Positions 50,539 to 57,577 of a DNA stretch of 64,000 nt are shown piece by piece. Every line of letters starts with the position of its first letter. Within the stretch, counting starts at the first letter, position 1. The notes below the pieces were generated by a model. It did not search any database, was not told the DNA's origin, and saw nothing but the letters and a program-made list of their open reading frames with translations. The translations under genes and the position numbers were made by a program. Location: NCBI GenBank assembly GCA_019694685.1, contig JAIBBM010000022.1, forward strand, positions 1 to 64,000, read 5' to 3'. Source of the stretch: Leptospirales bacterium. GTDB lineage: Bacteria; Spirochaetota; Leptospiria; Leptospirales; Leptonemataceae.

Positions 50539-50636
50539 CAATCGTGGCTCGAACTGCCTCCGCGGGCTTCTTTTTTCTTTATTGTGCAGTGCAAAACGGG
50601 CTTGCGCCCATAGGCGACGAAAAAAGCATGGCACTG

Positions 50637-50698
50637 GCATCGGTTAATTCGGGCATCCCCCCAACCGCCCGAAGCCTCCTCTTTGAGGAGGCCGATGC
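50637..50698. ncRNA. Candidate structured RNA (three-way junction)
   Basis: Closing stem GCATCG (50637-50642) pairs with CGATGC (50693-50698). Inside are two perfect hairpins in tandem. One is TTCGGGC (50648-50654) with GCCCGAA (50667-50673) around a C-rich 12-base loop. The other is GCCTCCTC (50674-50681) with GAGGAGGC (50685-50692) around TTT. Together they make a compact three-way junction. A strong terminator follows at 50719-50747 on the plus strand. No match to 6S, 4.5S, RNase P or tmRNA motifs is seen. The strand is more likely plus because of the terminator. Confidence 0.45.
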
Positions 50699-50718
50699 TT
50701 CGCATGAACACTCTTCCT

Positions 50719-50747
50719 GCCCCCGGTTCCCCCCGGGGGCTTTTTTT
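50719..50747 (+). terminator. Rho-independent terminator
   Basis: A perfect 8-bp GC-only stem, GCCCCCGG (50719-50726) and CCGGGGGC (50733-50740), with a 6-base loop, is followed by seven T residues (50741-50747). It would end transcripts coming from the AAA ATPase gene or from the candidate RNA upstream. Confidence 0.85.
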
Positions 50748-50773
50748 GCCCTTTTTTTCGGGCGCCATGGGCT

Positions 50774-51400
50774 TCAAAGGCTTGAAATCCACTGCGAAAG
50801 GCCCTTCGTTCCAGCAAAGCGATGGGTCTTCCATCCAAGGCGGGCCGCCTCCGTGAGATTTTCTTCACGATCGTCTATGAACACAGCGTCTCTCCCTTCG
50901 AGATGGAGCGCCTCGTGCACTGCACCGTAGAATCCCGGTTCCGGCTTCCTGTGGCCGATCTCGCAGGAAAAAAACAGGAAATCAAAGAGATCCTCTAACT
51001 CAGGACGAAGCCGCAAAACTTCCGAATACCACGGACCGTAGTTGGACAGAATGGCCAGAGTGGCTTTTCCTTTTAGATCCACGAGCAAGTCGTGCATGCC
51101 GTGGACGAATTCTATCTTTTCATAGAGTTTTGTTTTCAGAAGTTGAGGGCGCATGAGCCTGGCTTTCACTGACTCAGGCAAATCCTGTAAATAGAATCTG
51201 TGGAAGTACTCGCTTTCGCTGATCAGTCCTTTTTCAAAATCTTCGAAAGCGGCTCTTTCGCGGCACGATCGCCATTCATCAAAGGACATCCCTGGCGGCA
51301 GTAGATTGGCGATCAGATTGTGGAACGGGTCCACCACAATCGTGTCCATCAAGTCGAACAGAAAATACTTCACGGCAGAAGCAGAACCTGGACGCTGCAT
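50774..51400 (-). CDS. HAD-superfamily hydrolase
   Basis: A 208-residue HAD-fold protein. Motif I reads YFLFDLMDTIVVDPF, with methionine two residues after the nucleophilic aspartate, as in a plant and cyanobacterial HAD subgroup. Motif II is LAILSNYGPWYSE, motif III lysine is in GHRKPEPGFYG, and motif IV is AVFIDDREENLTEA. The cap lies between motifs I and II. The phosphatase substrate is unknown. Its ATG is 16 bases from the divergent waaA start; a GTG at 51373 is an alternative start. Confidence 0.87.
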   Translation of the reverse strand: MQRPGSASAVKYFLFDLMDTIVVDPFHNLIANLLPPGMSFDEWRSCRERAAFEDFEKGLISESEYFHRFYLQDLPESVKARLMRPQLLKTKLYEKIEFVHGMHDLLVDLKGKATLAILSNYGPWYSEVLRLRPELEDLFDFLFFSCEIGHRKPEPGFYGAVHEALHLEGRDAVFIDDREENLTEAARLGWKTHRFAGTKGLSQWISSL

Positions 51401-51416
51401 TCGTCACGAAGATTTC

Positions 51417-52667
51417 ATGATTTTCTATTTTCTCTACAATGCGCTTTTAGTACTGCTCTGGCCGATCTATCAGCTTTTATCTCTATTCGTACCGCGCGTG
51501 CGTCAGTTTCGATTGAGTCGCAATGAGGTGGGGCCGCAGTCTTTCCTGGGATCAGACGGCCAACCTGTATTCTGGCTTCATGCAGCCAGTGTGGGCGAAA
51601 TGGATCAGGCTCTGGCTATCGCGCGCGAGCTAAAACGCAGAGGTGGATGCAAGATTGCGCTGAGCGTATTTAGCCTGAGTGTTAAGAAACTGCAGCAACC
51701 AGACGTAGACTTCATGTTTCGCGCCCCCGTAGACTTTCCCTGGGCCTGGAAACGCTGGGTGAAACGCATTTCGCCCGCAGCCTTCGTGACGATGACATGG
51801 GACGTATTCCCGAACTTGCTTGCATCTCTCCGTGCGGCGCGCGTTCCATCGTATCTGGCATGTGCGGCTCTTTCGCACGATTCCTCTCGTCTTAAATTTC
51901 CGCTCAAACAATTGCTCGGATCAGTGTACAATAAACTCTCAGGAATTGGTGCTGTGGATCTGGAAAATGCGGAACGATTCCGCGCCATTGCCGGGTCCAC
52001 AGACGTTCGCATAACTGGCGATAGTCGATACGATGCGATCTTCCATAAAATCCAAACCACAAAACTGGATTCAGATACGCAACGCAGGCTAAGCTCTCAG
52101 GGTCGTACGTGGATCCTGGCTTCTACATATCGCGCATGCGACCAGAAGATTTTTCCCGAATTACCTGCTCTATTGCGCGATTTTGAAGATCTGAGGGTTC
52201 TTGTGTTTCCGCATTTCGTTGAAGAAGAAAGGCTTCTGGAAGTAGAAGAAGGGCTTCGCGCGGCTTCCATCGAATCCAGAAGATTCAGCGATCCAGATAT
52301 TTCGGGCGCGCGCGTTGTGATCGTAGATAGAATGGGAATTCTAGCTCTTGCTTATCGCCTTGCCGATTTCTGTTACGTCGGCGGTGGGTTTCATCATCGC
52401 ATTCACAATACAGGAGAGCCTGCAGCTCTCGGCCTGCCCATTCTGACGGGCACGAGGATCGAAACCAGCCCGATCGCACTGTTGCTTGAGAAAGAAGGTG
52501 CGCTCTATCGATGCGAAGACGGCCGTCAGATCATACGACACGTTCGTGATTTTCTAGACCGTAAGGATTACGCTTCATCGCGTGGTCGGGCCGGGCAAAA
52601 AGCAATTGAGCAGGCCTGCGGAAGTTCCAGGAAATTTGTCGACGCCTTTCTCACACCTGTGCCTTAG
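51417..52667 (+). CDS. waaA: Kdo transferase WaaA
   Basis: A 416-residue 3-deoxy-D-manno-octulosonic acid transferase of GT30, membrane-associated, adding Kdo to lipid A precursor. The N-terminal anchor is ALLVLLWPIYQLLSLFV. The active site motif is WLHAASVGEMDQALAI (catalytic E61). The C-terminal CMP-Kdo domain shows WILASTYRACDQ, CYVGGGFHHRIHNTGEPAALGLP and EKEGALYRCED. It starts at ATG 51417; the longer frame is spurious. It shows the organism makes lipopolysaccharide. Confidence 0.94.
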   Translation: MIFYFLYNALLVLLWPIYQLLSLFVPRVRQFRLSRNEVGPQSFLGSDGQPVFWLHAASVGEMDQALAIARELKRRGGCKIALSVFSLSVKKLQQPDVDFMFRAPVDFPWAWKRWVKRISPAAFVTMTWDVFPNLLASLRAARVPSYLACAALSHDSSRLKFPLKQLLGSVYNKLSGIGAVDLENAERFRAIAGSTDVRITGDSRYDAIFHKIQTTKLDSDTQRRLSSQGRTWILASTYRACDQKIFPELPALLRDFEDLRVLVFPHFVEEERLLEVEEGLRAASIESRRFSDPDISGARVVIVDRMGILALAYRLADFCYVGGGFHHRIHNTGEPAALGLPILTGTRIETSPIALLLEKEGALYRCEDGRQIIRHVRDFLDRKDYASSRGRAGQKAIEQACGSSRKFVDAFLTPVP

Positions 52668-52674
52668 AGAACAC

Positions 52675-55113
52675 GTGCGAAAGGTACTGCCCGCTCTCTT
52701 ACTTCTCTTCGCCTGTCGTCCGGTGACGGCGCCGCCTTCCGTTCAGGCAGGTTTGATCGACCTGCGCGGAGTCGATTTCGCAAACACGGATCCAATCGCT
52801 CTGGATGGAGACTGGGAGTTCTTTCCTATGGAATTCATCAGCCCGGGTAAGGCAGTCAGCCATTCTTTCATCGCGGTTCCCGGATCATGGAACAAGGCTC
52901 CGTACAATGGCGACTCTCTCGGTGCACATGCTTTTGGCTCTTTTCGCATGCGAATTCTGGTTCAAACAGATCGGCCTCTCGCGTTTAGAGTAGGCGAAGT
53001 CGGCACCGCCTACAGGTTGATATGCGAAGGTCAGCTCCTGGGAGGTCGCGGTTTTCCATCTGACAATCCAGAGATATCCGTTCCTCTGACTCAGCCGGCC
53101 ACGTACATCTTCACTCCTCATTCAAATCAGGTGGAAGTGATTTTGCATGTTTCCAATTTTCACTATCGCAAGGGTGGAATCTGGCATAGCATTTCGTTTT
53201 CCGACGCAAACAGAATCACAGACCTGATCGTGCTGAAGCAATGGACCAGCATTGTAGTATTTGCAATGCTCGCGATTCTAGGGATGTATCACGTTGCCTT
53301 CTGGTTTGTCGGAAGGCGAAGCTTCTTCTTCTTTGGTTTGGTCTGCATTGATATTGCCCTACGGGAGACAGTGACTGGAAGCAAAATCGCGTTGCTTGTG
53401 ATTCCGGCGCTGCCGTGGGAATTATCCATCAAAGTCGAATACTGGACTTTGACCTGGTCTTCCGGATTCTTCGCACTCTATATGAACTCCCTTTTTCCTG
53501 CGTTCTTTCATCGCAGCTGGACGAGAGGCATGGTTGGTCTTTCCGTTCTTGTGAGCATCATGGTGCTTTTCACTCCGGCCAGCTTTTATACGCAGACTGT
53601 CTATCTGCAAAACGGATACACTGCCCTCACTGTCTTACTGTCCGTGATTGCAGCCACTCGTGCGCGCATGGCCGGTTTTACTTCTGCAACTGCTGTTCTA
53701 TTGCCGGGCATGGTTCTATCTATTTCCGTCATAAATGATATTTTGCATACGAACCATTTCATCAATACCGGCAATTTCACTTCAGTCGGGTTGACTGTTT
53801 TTGTTTTCGGTCAGGCAGTTTTGCTGGGGAACCAGTTCACTCGTTCCTTTTCTCAGACGCGAACTCTTGGGAGAAAGCTCAGAGCGCAGAAAAGAACTTT
53901 ATCGCATTTCAATACAAGGCTCGAAGAAGAAGTAAAAACAAGAACGTCGGAGCTTGAGCTGGCGCGCCACAAAGCGGAGTCCGCCGCCAATGCGAAGACT
54001 ATGTTTCTGGCAAACATGAGTCACGAACTTCGCACACCTCTCAGCAGCATCATTGGATTTTCAGAATTGCTTCAGAGAGAAGACCTCAATCCGGAAGAGT
54101 CCGCAAACTATATGCGAATTGTAGCGGGGAATGCTCGTCACCTGTTGCAGCTCGTAAATGAAGTTCTGGACTACAGCAAACTCGAAACGGGCGCCATGCG
54201 ATTTGAAAAAGTGGATTTCAGATTGCGAGACATGATTCTTGGTGTGATTGATTCTGAATCCATCAAGGCCGCATCGCGCGGAGACATTGTGGAAATTGAG
54301 ATTGATGCTGCTGTGCCTTCCATCGTACGCGGAGATCCTACTCGCATTGCACAGGTTCTTTACAATCTCGTGAACAATGCGGTGAAGTTCACGGACAATG
54401 GAGTCATTCGAGTAGAGATCAAGGCGCTCTCGCAGGATGCGCAGACTGTGGATCTTCAATTCTCCATTACAGACACTGGAATTGGAATCGCGCAGGAACA
54501 GCGATCGATTATTTTTGATCGATTCGGTCAGGCTGATTCTGGAATCGCGCGAAAGTACGGCGGAACTGGACTGGGGCTTGCGATTGTGCAGATGATCCTG
54601 CAGGCACTCGGCTCGTCTTTGCAGCTGGAGAGTTCTCCCGGAAATGGAAGTCGCTTTTACTTTCATTTGAAGTTCGAGAAAGGCGGAGAAGCCGCCACAA
54701 TCCTCGAAGCTCCTGTGTCAAACGAACGGCTGGCGGGCATTCGGGTTCTCGTGGTCGATGACAACGAAATCAATCGCATGCTTGCTGAGAAACTGCTGCA
54801 GAGATGGGGTGCCACTGTGGACGGCGCCGCTGACGGAGAAGAGGGAGTTCGAAAGGCGCAGAGCAGTGCTTACGATGTCATCTTGATGGATCTACAAATG
54901 CCGGGAATGGATGGATACGAGGCCGCTCGAAGGATCCGTGATTTGGGAATCAAGACGCCTTTGATTGCACTTTCTGCTGCAGCACTGGATGAGGTGAAGG
55001 ATCGTGCTCTCGAAGCGGGAATGGACGATTTTGTATCCAAGCCTTTTCACCAGGAAGAGTTATACTCTCGCCTGGTGCAGCACACTTCACCCGATGTCCG
55101 CAAGAATCACTGA
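52675..55113 (+). CDS. 7TMR-DISM hybrid histidine kinase
   Basis: An 812-residue hybrid sensor kinase. A lipoprotein-type signal (MRKVLPALLLLFAC) leads to an extracytoplasmic DISM sensor (LDGDWEFFPMEF), then about seven membrane helices. HisKA follows with NMSHELRTPLSSIIGFSELL, HATPase with LVNNAVKFTDNG and GTGLGLAIV, and a receiver domain with VLVVDDNEINRMLAEKLLQ and VILMDLQMPGMDG. The likely start is GTG 52675, seven bases after waaA ends. The ligand is probably a carbohydrate or similar small molecule (family precedent). Confidence 0.93.
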   Translation: MRKVLPALLLLFACRPVTAPPSVQAGLIDLRGVDFANTDPIALDGDWEFFPMEFISPGKAVSHSFIAVPGSWNKAPYNGDSLGAHAFGSFRMRILVQTDRPLAFRVGEVGTAYRLICEGQLLGGRGFPSDNPEISVPLTQPATYIFTPHSNQVEVILHVSNFHYRKGGIWHSISFSDANRITDLIVLKQWTSIVVFAMLAILGMYHVAFWFVGRRSFFFFGLVCIDIALRETVTGSKIALLVIPALPWELSIKVEYWTLTWSSGFFALYMNSLFPAFFHRSWTRGMVGLSVLVSIMVLFTPASFYTQTVYLQNGYTALTVLLSVIAATRARMAGFTSATAVLLPGMVLSISVINDILHTNHFINTGNFTSVGLTVFVFGQAVLLGNQFTRSFSQTRTLGRKLRAQKRTLSHFNTRLEEEVKTRTSELELARHKAESAANAKTMFLANMSHELRTPLSSIIGFSELLQREDLNPEESANYMRIVAGNARHLLQLVNEVLDYSKLETGAMRFEKVDFRLRDMILGVIDSESIKAASRGDIVEIEIDAAVPSIVRGDPTRIAQVLYNLVNNAVKFTDNGVIRVEIKALSQDAQTVDLQFSITDTGIGIAQEQRSIIFDRFGQADSGIARKYGGTGLGLAIVQMILQALGSSLQLESSPGNGSRFYFHLKFEKGGEAATILEAPVSNERLAGIRVLVVDDNEINRMLAEKLLQRWGATVDGAADGEEGVRKAQSSAYDVILMDLQMPGMDGYEAARRIRDLGIKTPLIALSAAALDEVKDRALEAGMDDFVSKPFHQEELYSRLVQHTSPDVRKNH

Positions 55114-56649
55114 CCGATCGTCTTCGCGTTGTTCTGTGCCAGAAAACGCGAGCACATCCTTGCGAATGGATTCCATTGCGTCTTCTGCGCCGCTGGTCAA
55201 TGTGTGGCGGAACATGGACAAAAATCCCCTTTCTCCGAGCATCTGGTTTTCGCGTCCGTATGCTTCCGTGATTCCGTCTGTGTAGACGATCAATCTGGCA
55301 GTTCCACCCAGTGGGATTTGTTTTTCTTTGTAGCTTACTTTGCGGAACAATCCAAGAACACGCCCGGTCTGTCTGAGAAAACGCACTCGCATTCTATCTC
55401 CGTCTTTCTGGAACAGAAATGCTTTAGGATGTCCCGCGTTGCAGTATTTGATGATTTTCTTTTTCAGATTCACATAAACGTAGATGGCCGTGACAAAGTT
55501 GTCCGAGAGTTTTCCATACACAGATTCATTCACGAGTTTCATTGTCTTTTCTGGTCTGTCCGCAGACTCGAGGCTTTCCTCAAACGCGAGGCGAAGTGTA
55601 TTGAAGAACATGGCAGCTCCAATGCCGTGACCTGAAATATCCGCAAGAAAGATAGCATACTCGTGTTCCGAAACGCGAATCACGTTGTAGTAGTCTCCAC
55701 CAACACTCATGAGTGGGTCATACCAGAGAGCGAACTTGATGCGCGGATCATCTGCCGGCAGACTCTTCTGGAGATTCTTGTCTTGAGACTTGGCGGCGAT
55801 TTTGATTTCTGATTCTACCGTTTTCTTTTCCGCAAGAATCCGCTTATTGAGTTCATCCATTTCCGCGAGAGCCTGTTTCAGTCTCGCGGCAGTTTCCCTG
55901 TGCAGAATGCGAATGAAGTTGTCTGAAAGTTCCTCTACTACTTCTTTGCTCACCAGGTAGTCAATGCGGCTTTGCGTGGAGACACGGCGCAGAAGAGTAA
56001 ATGTGATTTCTCTTTTTAATTCTATTTCCGCAGAATAGATTTCATCAAACGAAACTTCGTAGTCGGTGGAGAAAAGCATTCTGCGAACCAGGGTTTCTGT
56101 ATCTGAAAACCCGAAGGGTTTTTCTTCGAGGAGCGAATAGAGGCGATTCTTATAAATATTGAAGTAATTCATCACCTTGTGAGGGCTCAGATGGCCGCGA
56201 GCATGGAGGGCCAGAAGCCATCTACCAATCATGGAGGTTTTGCTGAAGTCTTTGCCCACTGGATAGAAAACGCGAGCCTGTAGCTCTTTGAGCTGAAAAA
56301 TAATTTCGCGATGCGAAGGAACAAGACCGGGCATCATCTTTTCGAACGTTGTGCGATGCTCCGAAAGTAGCTTCTGCAAGAAGTAGATCATGTCGTCTCG
56401 CAGAAACTCGTGCAGGTTTTCCTTGATTCTCTTCTTGTCTACGGACGGCTGTCCGGTTCCTTTTTCGTTTATGAGCTGGAGTTTGGCCAGGAAAAGATCT
56501 ACTTCGAATTTCAGATCTCGCACCCGATCCTCTGAAACCGACTCGATCATTCGGTCCACTTGCTCCTGCAGTCTTTGTTTTTCGGGGACGTCCACTCTAT
56601 GACCAGAAAACAGTAAATGGTTTGATTGGAAAGTAATACCTGGGCCCAT
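55087..56649 (-). CDS. Cytosolic SpoIIE-type phosphatase
   Basis: A protein of up to 520 residues from ATG 56649. The N-terminal about 300 residues are helical and lack a named domain (VDRMIESVSEDRVRDL, HARGHLSPHKVMNYFNIYKN). A coiled-coil (ETAARLKQALAEMDELNKR) leads to a PP2C/SpoIIE domain with SVGGDYYNVIRVS, FLADISGHGIGAAMFF, KYCNAGHPKAF and DDRSVIL. No membrane segments are seen. The start could be GTG 56595. Its target may be a STAS-type protein. Its end overlaps the convergent histidine kinase gene by 27 bases. Confidence 0.88.
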   Translation of the reverse strand: MGPGITFQSNHLLFSGHRVDVPEKQRLQEQVDRMIESVSEDRVRDLKFEVDLFLAKLQLINEKGTGQPSVDKKRIKENLHEFLRDDMIYFLQKLLSEHRTTFEKMMPGLVPSHREIIFQLKELQARVFYPVGKDFSKTSMIGRWLLALHARGHLSPHKVMNYFNIYKNRLYSLLEEKPFGFSDTETLVRRMLFSTDYEVSFDEIYSAEIELKREITFTLLRRVSTQSRIDYLVSKEVVEELSDNFIRILHRETAARLKQALAEMDELNKRILAEKKTVESEIKIAAKSQDKNLQKSLPADDPRIKFALWYDPLMSVGGDYYNVIRVSEHEYAIFLADISGHGIGAAMFFNTLRLAFEESLESADRPEKTMKLVNESVYGKLSDNFVTAIYVYVNLKKKIIKYCNAGHPKAFLFQKDGDRMRVRFLRQTGRVLGLFRKVSYKEKQIPLGGTARLIVYTDGITEAYGRENQMLGERGFLSMFRHTLTSGAEDAMESIRKDVLAFSGTEQREDDRSVILADIG

Positions 56650-56655
56650 GACACT

Positions 56656-57480
56656 ATGATTCAGGTCACAGAGGCAGCCATCCTGGGCATCATTCAAGGG
56701 CTCACGGAATTCATTCCTATTTCCAGTACCGCACATTTACGCATCATCCCGGCCATGCTCGGGATGGGGGACCCGGGGGCCGCTTACACCGCTGTGATTC
56801 AGCTGGGGACTCTTTTCTCACTCATCATTTATTTCTGGCGCGACCTTCTGAATTTCGCGCAATCGTCGCTGCAGGGTCTTGCTTCCGGATCTCCATTTAG
56901 AGACGAAAATGCTCGCATGGTTTGGTATCTGGGCGTTGGAACTATTCCAGTATGCGTGTTCGGTTTGTTATTCGCGCATAAAATAAAGGGCGACTTTCGC
57001 TCACTGTACGTCATCGCGGGGAGTCTGATCGTTTTTGCGATCACTCTGTATATCGCAGATCGCGTTTCGCGTCGTCATAAAACCATTCATCAATTTGATC
57101 TGCGCGATGCATTGTTGATTGGACTGGCGCAGAGCGTTGCATTGATTCCAGGCGCTTCTCGTTCAGGCATGACTCTGACTATGGCTCTCTTGCTCGGGTA
57201 TACACGTGAATCCGGCATGCGGATTTCTTTCCTGCTCAGCATTCCTGCCATTGCGATTTCCGGTTTGTATGAGCTGTATGAAGAACGCCGTGCACTCGCG
57301 GAGGCCGGTTTTGTGGGTCTGGCTGTGGCCACCATCGTGTCGGGGATCGTTGGATACATGAGCGTTGCCTTCTTGCTGCGCTACCTGAAGACGCATTCTA
57401 CCACTGCATTTGTTCTGTATCGCATTGCCATGGGAGTCGTGATCTTAGGGCTTTTGCGTGCCGGGTATTTGATGTCCTGA
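56656..57480 (+). CDS. uppP: Undecaprenyl-diphosphatase UppP
   Basis: A 274-residue integral membrane phosphatase recycling undecaprenyl pyrophosphate for cell-wall and polysaccharide synthesis. The family motifs are ILGIIQGLTEFIPISSTAHL near the N-terminus and VALIPGASRSGMTLTMALLLG in the middle. The DLRDALLIGLAQ approach is standard. ATG 56656 is used; TTG 56626 is less likely. The divergent SpoIIE gene start may be 6 bases away, so promoters overlap coding sequence. Confidence 0.94.
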   Translation: MIQVTEAAILGIIQGLTEFIPISSTAHLRIIPAMLGMGDPGAAYTAVIQLGTLFSLIIYFWRDLLNFAQSSLQGLASGSPFRDENARMVWYLGVGTIPVCVFGLLFAHKIKGDFRSLYVIAGSLIVFAITLYIADRVSRRHKTIHQFDLRDALLIGLAQSVALIPGASRSGMTLTMALLLGYTRESGMRISFLLSIPAIAISGLYELYEERRALAEAGFVGLAVATIVSGIVGYMSVAFLLRYLKTHSTTAFVLYRIAMGVVILGLLRAGYLMS

Positions 57481-57510
57481 GGGCTTTTCTCAAAAAAGGC
57501 CCCTTGCTCA

Positions 57511-57537
57511 CACAATTCACATAATTCGCACAAATTC
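57511..57537. repeat. Triple 9-base repeat ahead of the PEP-CTERM gene
   Basis: Three similar units, CACAATTCA, CATAATTCG and CACAAATTC, follow each other in 57511-57537, 41 bases before the start of the VIT/PEP-CTERM gene. They may be a regulator site, an UP-type promoter element, or chance in an AT-rich stretch. Confidence 0.3.
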
Positions 57538-57577
57538 TTCCCATATCCAACGCCTACCTTGATTGAGGAGTTGCGAT

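Noticed and set aside
50637..50747. Known housekeeping RNA (6S, 4.5S, RNase P, tmRNA)
   Set aside because: None of the conserved motifs of these RNAs is present, and the size and fold do not fit. It is listed only as an unnamed candidate RNA.
50535..50930. A 131-codon plus-strand frame after the AAA ATPase
   Set aside because: It runs through hairpins and a terminator and into the HAD gene in antisense; there is no ribosome site or motif.
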